Of a stretch of DNA of 33,839 bases, positions 23,797 to 32,900 are shown piece after piece. This stretch comes from Verrucomicrobiota bacterium (GTDB lineage: Bacteria; Verrucomicrobiota; Verrucomicrobiia; Limisphaerales; JAHDYP01). Numbering within the stretch: the stretch's first letter is position 1; each line of letters opens with the position of its first letter. A program made the position numbers and the translations under genes. The stretch covers positions 1-33,839 of the forward strand of contig JAHDYP010000015.1 of the NCBI GenBank assembly GCA_023383055.1. Direction: 5' to 3'. The notes under the pieces were generated by a model. It ran no database searches. It saw nothing but the letters and a program-made list of their open reading frames with translations, and had not been told where the DNA came from.

Positions 23797-24102
23797 GGAC
23801 CGAGGTTAGCAGTTAGCGGCTTGAGGGCAAGGTTGAGCCGTCCGAAGCGGAGGGGATGGAGAGAGTTTCTGGGCAAACAACGACCCAAAATATAGACAAA
23901 ACAGGGCATGGTATAATATATCCATTAATGTTTTATAATAAGCATGTTATAGAGTCATTAGAATGCAACTCGAGCCTGGAGACACGAGATTAATATAGAC
24001 ATACAGTTGACAATATTTAGACATGATGCACTTTGTCGCACGTTCGGTTGCCGCTCTGCGGCAGTTCGAGCTGAAATGAAAGCAATGAAACTTGGAATAC
24101 AA
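23797..24102. other. AT-rich divergent intergenic region
   Basis: About 306 bases lie between the LOG-family and fasciclin genes. The first 30 hold the LOG promoter. From about 23885 to 24025 the DNA is strikingly AT-rich for this window. It holds TATAAT at 23912-23917 and 23934-23939, TTGACA at 24007-24012, and three TAGACA copies (23893, 23996, 24018). No pair of boxes has both good sequence and good spacing, so the fasciclin promoter remains unsettled. TGCCGC-TCT-GCGGCA forms a small hairpin just before the fasciclin gene. An 18-codon frame, ATG 24023 to TGA 24079, overlaps the possible fasciclin start ATG 24076. Confidence 0.55.
23803..23830 (-). promoter_or_regulatory. TTGC-type promoter before the LOG-family gene
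   Basis: On the minus strand, TTGCCC (23825-23830), 16 bases, TAACCT (23803-23808), six bases, then the ATG at 23796. No Shine-Dalgarno sequence is seen. This copies the layout at 1298-1325 exactly, with 16 bases between boxes and six before the ATG. Confidence 0.52.
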
Positions 24103-24612
24103 ATGAACAAGCTTATGAATCACATCACGAAGTTCTGCCTGGTTGCCCTTACGGCATCATCCCTCTCCATCATTCCCGCCGAGGCGGGTGACAAGCCGGT
24201 CGCGAAGGGGGACATCGTTGCGGTGGCGGCGGGTGCGGGCAGTTTCAACACCTTGGTAGCGGCGGTCAAGGCCGCCGGGTTGGTTGAGACCCTGCAGGGG
24301 CCGGGGCCGTTTACGGTATTTGCGCCGACCGACGAAGCGTTTGCGAAGCTGCCGGCGGGCACGGTGGAATCGCTGTTGAAGCCGGAGAACAAGGAGAAGC
24401 TGGTGGCGGTGCTCACCTATCATGTCGTGCCTGGCAAAGTGATGGCGGCGGATGTGAAGACGATGAAGGCGAAGACCGTAAACGGTCAGGAGCTGAGCAT
24501 CAAGGTGGAGTACGGCAAGGTGACGGTTGACGCGGCCAAAGTGATCAAGACGGACGTGGCGGCCAGCAACGGTGTCATTCATGTTATCGACACGGTGGTG
24601 CTGCCGAAGTAA
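24103..24612 (+). CDS. Secreted fasciclin (FAS1) domain protein
   Basis: FAS1 domains mediate adhesion at cell surfaces. The 169-residue protein has a signal peptide ([18 protein letters not shown]... ending near IIPAEAG) and a single FAS1 domain. This shows the H1 motif [23 protein letters not shown], the YHVVPGKV segment, and the H2 motif [13 protein letters not shown] at the end. ATG 24103 is chosen because GGAA lies upstream and it yields a signal peptide of normal length; in-frame ATG 24076, 24085 and 24115 are alternatives. It stands alone between an AT-rich region and a strong terminator, so it is monocistronic. Its first codons are more AT-rich than its body. Confidence 0.9.
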   Translation: MNKLMNHITKFCLVALTASSLSIIPAEAGDKPVAKGDIVAVAAGAGSFNTLVAAVKAAGLVETLQGPGPFTVFAPTDEAFAKLPAGTVESLLKPENKEKLVAVLTYHVVPGKVMAADVKTMKAKTVNGQELSIKVEYGKVTVDAAKVIKTDVAASNGVIHVIDTVVLPK

Positions 24613-24630
24613 TCGGTGGGTTGTCGAAGG

Positions 24631-24660
24631 GCGGGGGAAGGCGACTTCCCCCGCTTTATT
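24631..24660 (+). terminator. Strong rho-independent terminator after the fasciclin gene
   Basis: GCGGGGGAAG (24631-24640) and CTTCCCCCGC (24645-24654) form a perfect ten-base-pair stem with a GCGA loop, followed by TTTATT. It starts 18 bases after the fasciclin stop. It is the clearest terminator in the window. Confidence 0.88.
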
Positions 24661-24714
24661 GTTGCTCGCCATGGAGGGGACGCGCTGTTAATTTCACAGC
24701 CACCATCACAAGGC

Positions 24715-26100
24715 ATGTCGGCCATGATCCATAGCGCGCTGGAGGCTCAGCGGCAGATCTTCGCGAGCGGGGCCACGCGTGACGTTGCCGGGCGCAAGGC
24801 CCGGCTGCGCCGGTTGGCGGAGATCATTCGGGCCTGGGACGAACGGATCCTGGGGGCGTTGAAGGAGGATTTGGGCAAGCCGCGGATCGAGGCTTATCTG
24901 AGTGAGGTGCATTTTGTCCTGGACGAGATTGGTTACACGCTGAAGCGGCTTGATCGCTGGGCGCGGCCGCGGCGCGTCCGTTCGAACGTGTTCAACTGGC
25001 CGGCCCGTTGCGAAATCCGGTCCGAGCCGTACGGGGTGGTATTGATCCTGGGTCCGTGGAATTACCCGTTTCAACTGGTGATGGCGCCGTTGATTTCGGC
25101 TGTGGCGGCGGGGAACTGCGTGGTGACGAAACCATCGGAGCAGGCGCCGGCGACCGCGGCGTTGATGCGGGAGCTGTTGTCGGAGTGCTTCGATCCGCAT
25201 CAAGTGACGACGTTTATGGGCGGGGTGGAGATTGCGCAGGGATTGCTGGAGGAACGTTTCGACTATGTGTTTTACACCGGGACTGGGGCGGTGGCCCGGA
25301 AGGTGATGAGCGCGTGCGCCCGGCATTTGACGCCGGTTACCCTTGAGCTAGGCGGCAAGTGTCCCTGCATCGTGGACCACCGAATCAACCTGGGGCGCGC
25401 GGTTCGGCGGATCGCGCGTGGGAAGTTCATGAACGCGGGCCAGACCTGTGTGGCGCCGGATTATGTGTGTGTGCACGAATCGATTTACGAGGAGTTCGTG
25501 TCGCGGATGCAGGCGACGGTTGGCCGGTTCTACGGTCCGGAACCGGGGCAAAGCCCGGACTACGGCCGGATCGTGAACGAGCGGCATTTCGATCGGCTGT
25601 TCGAGTTGTTACCGGAACGGCAGCGGCGGGAGGGCGGACACGATCGCGCCGCGCGGTTCATCGCGCCCACGGTGGTGCGGGATGTCGGATGGAACGACCG
25701 GCTGATGGAGGAGGAGATTTTCGGGCCGATCCTGCCGATCCTGCCGTATTCGGATCTGGGGAGTGTGCTGGTCGAGATCAGCCAACGGCCGAAGCCGCTG
25801 GCCTGTTATGCTTTTTCGGAATCGGTCGCGGTGCAGGAGCGGGTCCTGGAGTCGATTGCATCGGGCGGGGTGTGCATCAACGACACCGTGATGCATATCA
25901 CGGCATTGAACCTTCCGTTTGGCGGCGTGGGCGAAAGCGGTATGGGGCGGTATCGGGGCCGGTTCGGTTTCGACACGTTCAGCCATTCGCGGAGTGTCAT
26001 GCGGAAAGGGTTCCGATTTGACCTGTTCAACGTGTGTCCGCCCTACGGATCCACGCTGGAACGGATCAAACCGTTTTTGCGCCGGCGGTTCTGGCCATGA
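24715..26100 (+). CDS. Aldehyde dehydrogenase (class-3-like)
   Basis: The enzyme oxidises aldehydes to acids with NAD(P)+. The 461-residue protein has the short class-3 layout, without the N-terminal extension of class 1 and 2. Visible features are LGPWNYPFQL (Asn116 of the oxyanion site), the Rossmann segment YTGTGAVARKVM, Glu211 in LELGGKCP, and the catalytic Cys245 in NAGQTCVAPDYV. The end has NLPFGGVGESGMGRYRGRFGFDTFSHSRSV, typical of this group. The real substrate cannot be told. ATG 24715 is the first in frame after the upstream terminator; ATG 24724 is the alternative. Its stop shares ATGA with the photolyase start. Confidence 0.92.
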   Translation: MSAMIHSALEAQRQIFASGATRDVAGRKARLRRLAEIIRAWDERILGALKEDLGKPRIEAYLSEVHFVLDEIGYTLKRLDRWARPRRVRSNVFNWPARCEIRSEPYGVVLILGPWNYPFQLVMAPLISAVAAGNCVVTKPSEQAPATAALMRELLSECFDPHQVTTFMGGVEIAQGLLEERFDYVFYTGTGAVARKVMSACARHLTPVTLELGGKCPCIVDHRINLGRAVRRIARGKFMNAGQTCVAPDYVCVHESIYEEFVSRMQATVGRFYGPEPGQSPDYGRIVNERHFDRLFELLPERQRREGGHDRAARFIAPTVVRDVGWNDRLMEEEIFGPILPILPYSDLGSVLVEISQRPKPLACYAFSESVAVQERVLESIASGGVCINDTVMHITALNLPFGGVGESGMGRYRGRFGFDTFSHSRSVMRKGFRFDLFNVCPPYGSTLERIKPFLRRRFWP

Positions 26101-27548
26101 ACAGTCCGGCGATCGTCTGGTTCCGCCACGACCTGCGCCTGGCGGATCATCCGGCGCTGGCGGCGGCGGTGAAGCGCGGGGGCGCGGTGGTGCCGGTGTT
26201 CATTTGGGCGCCGGAGGAGGAGGGGGCGTGGCCGCCGGGCGAGGCGTCACGCTGGTGGCTGCATCAATCGCTGGCGCGGTTTGGCGAGCAATTGCGGAAG
26301 CAGGGTGCGGAACTGATGCTGCGTCGCGGGCCCAGCGCGCCAGCGCTGCTGAACGTGGCACGGGAGACGGGAGCGCGGGCGGTCTATTGGAACCGGCGGT
26401 ACGAGCCGGTGGCCATCGCGCGCGACAGCCGGCTGAAAGACGAACTGCGGGCGGCGGGGCTCGAGGTTGAGAGTTTCAACGGGGCGCTGCTCCATGAGCC
26501 GTGGGAGATCAAGAAGAAGAGCAGCGGACCGTTTCAGGTTTTTACCCCCTTTTGGCGGACATGCCTGGCGCAGCCGGAAGCGGCGCCGTTGCCGGCGCCC
26601 GCTGCATTGCAGGGGCTGAAGCGCGGTCGGCAGCCGGTTTCGCTGCCGCTGTCCGAGCTTGAGCTGGAACCGAAGTTGGATTGGGCGACCGGGTTGCAGG
26701 CGGCGTGGCGACCGGGGAGCGAGGGAGCTTGGGGTGAACTGACGCGGTTTTTGCGGGAGAACGTGCTGGAGTACGACGCGATCCGGAACTTGCCGGGCCG
26801 GGTGGGCACTTCCCGACTCTCGCCCCATTTGCATTTTGGCGAGATCAGCCCCCGGGAGGTATGGCAGTCGGTGCGGCGGTTTGCGGAGGGTCAAGGGATT
26901 CCGGCGGAGAAGTGGCGCGGGTGGCAGTTCCTGACCGAGTTGGGCTGGCGCGAGTTTGCGCATCATCTCCTGTATCATTTTCCGCGGACGCCGGAGGAAC
27001 CGTTGCGGGCGGAATTCGCGCGTTTCCCATGGCGCGGGAATGAAGACTGGCGGCAGGCATGGCAGCGTGGGCGGACCGGTTATCCGCTGGTGGACGCCGG
27101 GATGCGGGAGCTGTGGGGGACGGGCTGGATGCACAACCGGGTGCGGATGGTGGTGGCGTCGTTTCTGGTGAAGAACCTGTTGATTTCATGGCGGGAAGGC
27201 GCGCGCTGGTTTTGGGACACGCTGGTGGACGCCGATCTGGCGAGCAACACGTTGGGCTGGCAATGGACGGCGGGGTGCGGCGCCGACGCCGCCCCCTATT
27301 TCCGGATCTTCAATCCGGTGAGCCAGAGCGAGAAGTTCGATGCGGCGGGGGATTACCTGCGGCGCTGGGTGCCGGAGCTCGCGCGGTTGGACGACGTCTG
27401 GATCCACCGGCCCTGGGAAGCGCCGCCGGACGCGCTGGAGCGGGCCGGTATCGCGTTGGGCCGGGACTATCCGGCGCCCATCGTGAGCCACACGATCGCG
27501 CGGGAGGTGGCGCTGGAAGCGTATCAGCGGATGCGGGCGGCGGGTTAG
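26097..27548 (+). CDS. phrB: Deoxyribodipyrimidine photolyase (class I cryptochrome/photolyase family)
   Basis: Photolyase splits UV-induced cyclobutane pyrimidine dimers with blue light and reduced FAD. The 483-residue protein has the antenna domain (about 1-130, opening IVWFRHDLRLADHPAL) and the FAD domain. Landmarks are SRLSPHLHFGEISPREVW, ELGWREFAHHLLYHFP, GYPLVDAGMRELWGTGWMHNRVRMVVASFLVKNLLISWREGARWFWDTLVDADLASNTLGWQW and YFRIFNP. MHNRVRM and the Trp-rich FAD site fit CPD enzymes more than (6-4) types, but activity is not proven. ATG 26097 overlaps the dehydrogenase stop by four bases. The stop also shares four bases with the convergent gene. Confidence 0.94.
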   Translation: MNSPAIVWFRHDLRLADHPALAAAVKRGGAVVPVFIWAPEEEGAWPPGEASRWWLHQSLARFGEQLRKQGAELMLRRGPSAPALLNVARETGARAVYWNRRYEPVAIARDSRLKDELRAAGLEVESFNGALLHEPWEIKKKSSGPFQVFTPFWRTCLAQPEAAPLPAPAALQGLKRGRQPVSLPLSELELEPKLDWATGLQAAWRPGSEGAWGELTRFLRENVLEYDAIRNLPGRVGTSRLSPHLHFGEISPREVWQSVRRFAEGQGIPAEKWRGWQFLTELGWREFAHHLLYHFPRTPEEPLRAEFARFPWRGNEDWRQAWQRGRTGYPLVDAGMRELWGTGWMHNRVRMVVASFLVKNLLISWREGARWFWDTLVDADLASNTLGWQWTAGCGADAAPYFRIFNPVSQSEKFDAAGDYLRRWVPELARLDDVWIHRPWEAPPDALERAGIALGRDYPAPIVSHTIAREVALEAYQRMRAAG

Positions 27549-29807
27549 TCCCGGAGCCGGAAAAACCGTTGATTGCCGGAGGTCGGGATGGTGACCACGT
27601 ATTGATCGCCCTCAAGCGTGGGAATCTCGGTCGTCCGGGACCAATCGTCCGCGAGCGAGGCGCCGCTTTCCAGGAAGTATCCGGTGGCGGACGCCGGCCA
27701 ACTGAGCCGGAGGGTGTCGCTGGCGGTCAATTCAGCCGATAAGCGCACGTCCGTCACGGCCGGGTTCAGGGTGGCGGCGAGCAGGTAAGTCTGGCTGGTC
27801 TCAAGCGGACTTTGGGTTGGCAGGCTGATTTGTTCCAGGGTCTTGGTGGGGTCCACGGGATAGCGGCGTTGGAGGAGGTTGAGGCCGAAACCTTGCGGGT
27901 CGCCGTTCAGGGCTTTGAGATCGGCGAAGACCTGGCGATCCGATTGGATCTCGATCGGCCCGGAGTGGACGGCGATCCAGAAGACACCGGGACCCCAGCC
28001 GTCGCCGGTGCTGCCATCGGTGAACTTGACGAAGACCTCTTTGCCGGGGTTGTTGGCCGCGAGGACGGACGAGAGATTGATCGTGTAGTAGCCCTTGTTG
28101 ATTTCGTTATGGATATCGAGTCCGCCGAAGAGATCGGATGAGCGGAGGACGGTTTGGAAGCTGCCCTGGCCGGAGCCGGCTTGCGCCACGATGGCGATGC
28201 GGGTCAGGTATGGGCCCCAGCCATCGGCGGGTTGGCCATCCGAGAGGCGAAGGCGGATGATTTTGGAGGGATTGGCGACGAGATAGCTGGAGAGGTCGAC
28301 TTCATAGACGTCGAGGTTGCTGTTGTCGCGGATCTCGATGCCGCTTTCGAGCACGTAATCGCGCTCGGTGACGAAAGCTTCGCTGCCAGCGGCGACGCCG
28401 ATGAGGAACTGGTTGCCGACGGTGATTTGAGCGACCGCGGAAGTGACCTCATCCGGGAGATCGAACTCATAGATCATGTAGGCGGTGCCGTCGGCGAAGC
28501 GGAAGTTGCCTCCGAGCGAGCTGTTGCCGGCGTCGACCAGGTAACTCGCTTCCTCCGGTGAACCCGGGGTCATGAGGGCGTAGCGTTGCTGGTCGATGGG
28601 ACCGGAGAGGGAGACGACGAAGTTATTGGCCATATCGACCGTGAGTTGGGCGTCGCTCACGTCGTCGGGCAGGTCGAAGCGGTAGGTTAATGACCCGCCG
28701 GCATCGGCGAAGCGATGGCGGCGATTGGAGGGACCATAGGCGCTGTTGTCGTAGAGGTACGGGGCTTCGGGCTGTTCGCCGTTGGTGAGGAACTCCGCGT
28801 GGACGGTGGCTTTACTGGTGTCGAGGGCAGGCGCGAGCGTATCGCTGAAGATGATGTTTTCGCCCGTATACACACTGACGTTTTGGATGTAGGGGCCCCA
28901 ACCGTTGGCTGGGGTGGCATCGGTGAGGAGGAGGTAGATGCCGCCGGGTCCGCCGGCGAGGAAGGGTTGCAGGTCGAATTCGTACAGTCTGAGATTGCCG
29001 AGGGCCATGTGCTCGAACCCGCCGTAGAGTTCCATGGAATTGGCAAGGACGGTGTAGCCTTCGGTGAGGGAGATTTCAGGATTGGCAAAGGTGGTGGCAA
29101 CGGAGATGACGAAGTTATTGCCGACGGTGACCCCGAGCGTGGCCTCGGTGATGGAGGAATCGATCGGGATATCGTAGAGGACGTAGCCGGTGCCGTCGAC
29201 GAACCGGACACCGTTGGCGTTGCCATTCCCGCGTTGCTGGAGGATATAGCCGGCTTCCTCGGCCCCCCAATTGGCGTCGAAGGCTGCCAGCGTTTGCACG
29301 CCGCTGTTGTCGGTGTAGGAAAAGTAGGAGTGATCGAAGGCGGTGGGGGAGGCGACCCAACCTGGCACGGGCCCCCAGCGCCGCTGGTCGATCGAGCCAT
29401 CGCTGTAACGCAGCTCGAGCACGTTGAACGGGTTGGCGTAGCTTCCCGGCGCGGAGAGGAGCGCGAGATCGAGCGAGCCGTACGCCGCGGCGGGCACGGT
29501 GAGCACCTGGCCGTTGACGGTTACGGCGTCGCGGGAGGAACTGCGCAGCGGGGCGAACTTGAATGTGGTCCGGCCGTCGACGGTGGCCGAGGGAACCCCA
29601 TCCACGTGGGCGGAAGGCAGCGTGTTTCCATCGATGCGTTCACGATCGTCCCTCGAGGGGATCGGACAATGGCGTGCCGCCGGGTTCGAGGACGGCATCG
29701 ACATCGAAGCGGGTGGCGAGATCAAGGTAGACGGGTTGCGCGAGGCCGGGCAACGCGGCGAGGGATAAACCGGCGACGAGGAAAAGTCCGGGCAACGCAG
29801 TGTTCAT
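27545..29807 (-). CDS. Secreted GWGP-repeat beta protein with a frameshift after the signal peptide
   Basis: From ATG 29807, 55 codons encode a clear signal peptide (MNTALPGLFLVAGLSLAALPGLAQ) and PVYLDLATRFDVDAVLEPGG..., then reach TGA at 29640-29642. The body continues in another frame (RERIDGNTLPSAHVDG onward, about 680 residues) to 27545. Removing one base near 29650-29660 joins them smoothly as DPLEDDRERIDG. The body has an initial beta domain (LELRYSDGS...RRWGPVPGW), two long repeat modules with GNQFLIGV/GNNFVISV and GWGPY motifs, a third GWGP, and a C-terminal RLSWPASATGYFLE...NQRFFRLR module. It is probably a surface or sugar-binding protein; no enzyme motif is seen. Either a sequencing error or a broken gene. 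Confidence 0.75.
29640..29660 (-). other. Frameshift site in the secreted GWGP-repeat gene
   Basis: The signal-peptide frame ends at TGA 29640-29642. The long body frame is open through the same stretch but reads as unlikely Ser/Pro/Met-rich sequence before about 29650. On the minus strand the bases here contain CCCC (29657-29660) and GGG (29650-29652) runs, where one base too many would explain the shift. Confidence 0.7.
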
Positions 29808-29847
29808 AGAGATTAGATGGTGAGAGTGGGGCAGTTGCTGTCGGCTG

Positions 29848-29876
29848 ATTTAACTCCTGGATGAGTTGAAGGTCAA
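29848..29876 (-). promoter_or_regulatory. Sigma-70-like promoter for the secreted GWGP-repeat gene
   Basis: On the minus strand, TTGACC (29871-29876), 17 bases, TTAAAT (29848-29853). Transcription would start near 29841, giving a leader of about 34 bases. The -35 box is identical to that of the delta-60 gene at 405-410, which also encodes a secreted repeat protein. Confidence 0.5.
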
Positions 29877-29922
29877 CCACGGTCTGCGGCGAAGTCCCAT
29901 AGTCCCACCTCGCGGGGTGGAT

Positions 29923-29972
29923 GGAATTGAGGATTTGGAATTGAGGATTTGGGAATGGGGATTTGGGATTGG
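29923..29972. repeat. Degenerate heptamer tandem repeat, GGATTT family
   Basis: GGAATTGAGGATTT occurs twice in perfect tandem (29923-29936 and 29937-29950), then as GGGAATGGGGATTT (29951-29964) and a partial GGGATTGG. The period is seven bases with an alternating pair of heptamers. It sits in the gap between the helicase stop (29985) and the promoter of the secreted gene. Confidence 0.8.
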
Positions 29973-29984
29973 AGGTAGCAGGGG

Positions 29985-32900
29985 TTATTCGTGGAGCAAT
30001 GCCTGCAGTTCTTCCCAGCTGAGGGCGGAGACGAGGCTTTCATCGTCGCCGAGCACGCCCTCCAGCAGCCCGCGTTTGCGGGTTTGGAGGTTGAGGATCT
30101 TTTCTTCGACGGTTCCGCGCGTGATGAGTTTGTAACTGGTCACCACGTTTTTCTGGCCGATGCGATGGGCGCGGTCGGTGGCCTGGGCTTCGACCGCGGG
30201 GTTCCACCAGGGATCGAAGTGGATCACGGTGTCGGCGCCGGTGAGATTCAGACCGACTCCGCCGGCCTTCAAGCTGATGAGAAAGACCGGGATGCTGCGG
30301 TCACTCTGAAAGCGGTCGACGACTTCAGCGCGATTCGCGGTCGAGCCATCGAGGTAGCAGCAGGTGAGTCCCCGGCTGGAGAGGCTCTCGCGGAGCAGGC
30401 CCAACATCCGGGTGAACTGGCTGAAGACGAGCACCCGATGGCCGCCGTCGAGCACTTCCTCGAGGAGTTCCTCAAAGAGTTCGAGCTTGCCGGAAGTGGG
30501 TGGTTCGGGGGGGTGGCGGGGGTGGGCCTCGGCTGGTTGCCTGGTTTCCGGGATGGCCGGGCGATTGGCCGGCGGCGCGGGGAGCAATCTGAGGTCGCAA
30601 CAAATCTGGCGCAGGCGCAGCAGGGTGGTGAGTACCAGCATCCGGCTTCTGGCGGAGGCCGGGGATGCGGTGTCGGACAATTCGCGCCGGCTCGCGGCGA
30701 GCACCTGTTGGTAGAGGGCGCGCTGTTCCGGGGAGAGTTCGCAGGTGCTGATCTGTTCGATGCGTGCGGGGAGATCGGCGGCCACGGCGCGCTTTAATCG
30801 CCGGAGGAGGAAGGGCTGGAGTCGGCGCGCGAGCCGGTCCTGCGTGGCCTGGCTGCGGTCGCGGACGATGGGCCATTCGTAGCGTTCGCGAAAGTCAGGG
30901 GCGGTGCCGAGGTAACCCGGCATGAGGAAATCGAAGATGGACCAGAGATCGAGCACGGAATTCTCGAGCGGGGTGCCGGTGAGCACGAGTCGATGCCGGG
31001 CGCGAATGGCTTTGACGGCCTGGGCGTTTTGGGTCTGGCGGTTCTTGATGTGTTGGGCTTCGTCGAGGATGACCGTGTCGAATTCGCGGTCGCGGTAGAG
31101 CTCGGTGTCGCGGCGGAGCAGGGCATAACTGGTGATCGCCAGGTCGTGGTTGGGGAGTTCGGCGAAGTGTTCCTGGCGATCGGCACCGCAAAGGACTTGC
31201 ACCCGGAGCGTCGGTGTGAACCTGGCCGCTTCGGCGGCCCAATTGAACACGAGAGAGGTGGGGCAGACGACGAGACTCGGCCCGGTGGGGGCTGGACGAT
31301 CGGGGGCGCCGTCGTTGGCGGCGCGGTCTGCGAGGGTCACGAGGTGGGCGAGGACCTGCAGGGTTTTGCCCAGCCCCATCTCGTCGGCCAGAATGCCGCC
31401 AAACCCATTTTCCCGCAGGAACCGGAGCCAGGCGACTCCCTGCTTTTGATAGGGGCGCAGGACCGATTCGAGGGTGCCGAGCGGGGGCGGGTTCAGGGCG
31501 ATCTGGCCGCGCTGGAGGGCGGCGCGTTGCTGCCAGGCGATGGGCGCCTGGATCTGCCACTGCGGTTGGCGGCGCAGGGTGGCATCGAGGAACCCGGACT
31601 GCGTGTTGTCGAGGCGATAACGGCCGGCCTGTTGTTGCGGGGCGCAATCGAGCAGCACTTCCTGCAGTTCCTCGACGGCGCCGGTGTCGACGAGGAGATA
31701 CTTGCCGCTTTTCAGGCGGGCGTGCGATTGGCCGGAGCGGAGGAGGCGCTGGACATCGGCGGCGGAGAGGGTTTCACCGGCGCGGGTGTCATAGGCCACT
31801 TCCAGCTCGAACCACTGTTCGCCGGAGGGGGTGATGGCGAAGCGCGGTTCGAGCCGATCGAAGTTGTTGGCGGCGGTGCGTTCGAGGCGTTCCTCGAGGG
31901 TGACCTGCCACTCCCGTTCGAGGTGCGGATACTCGCGGGCGAAGAAATTCAGCACGAGGTCCTGGCCTTTGAGGTGGAGGCGGCCGCGGGGATCGGGACC
32001 CGAGAAGCCGGCGCGCAACAGGCGCGCGAAAGCGCCGCGTTCAGCATCGACGTCCCGGGCCAGGTAACGGGTCGGGCAATCCGGATCGACAAACCAGGGG
32101 GAGTCGGCGGCCAGATCGGCGGCGGATCGATCGCCGTAGTGGCAGGCCAGGTGCGCCTCGATCGTCGTCAGGTTGCCCGCCAGGTGCAGGGTGAACCGTG
32201 GCCGCAGGGTGTCGAAAGAAAAATCCTCGGGCGCAAAGTCGGCTTCGGCTTGTCCCTGATCGACCAGTTGCCGCCAGTCGACATTCAGAAACCGCGGCAC
32301 GTGGGAGCGGGTGATGCGGAGGGGTGAATTCAGCGCGGCTTCGAGCCCGGCGGGCAGAGCGAGCGGCCGCAGGCTTCGCCCGTCGAAGCCCCAGGTGGGT
32401 GAGCCCGGAATCAGGCCGGCTGCGGATATGCCGCACGTGGCGACGATGATTTCACCATTGGACTGAAGGGCGGCGTGCGCCTTCGGGCGCCAGGGTTCGC
32501 GCAGGATCTGGAGGGGCGGTCCTTTGCCGAGGCTGACGCGCGGGTGTCCGATCAGGCGGGGCAACAGGCCGGCCAGGTGCGTGTGATTCAAGCGGATCAT
32601 CCCCGGGGTGTCGCCTTCGTTCAGGGATTCGAGCGCCTCGAGCAGATCGGCGTCCTGCGCCGACAGCGAGAACGGGATGTCCCGCGGCAGCGCGTTGAGC
32701 GGGGTGCGGCCGCGTCGCCAATGGCCTTCGAGGACGATCATCACTTGTCCCCGGGCGAGGGCCTCGCCGAAGTTGGGCGGCAGGATGAGTGAAATCTCGA
32801 GCGGTTCAGCCTGGTCGCCGGGCGCGGCGCGGCGGAGGGCTTTGGGGGCGGCCCGCACCGCCGCTGGTTTGGGGGGCTGACTGGCGGCGGGTTTGACGGT

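Noticed and set aside
28715..29809. 364-codon open frame on the plus strand opposite the secreted GWGP-repeat gene
   Set aside because: Glu/Gly/Val-rich antisense shadow; the minus strand has the recognisable repeats and C-terminal module.
30993..32327. 444-codon open frame on the plus strand opposite the SNF2 helicase
   Set aside because: The helicase frame has all motifs in order; the antisense product has no recognisable fold signals.
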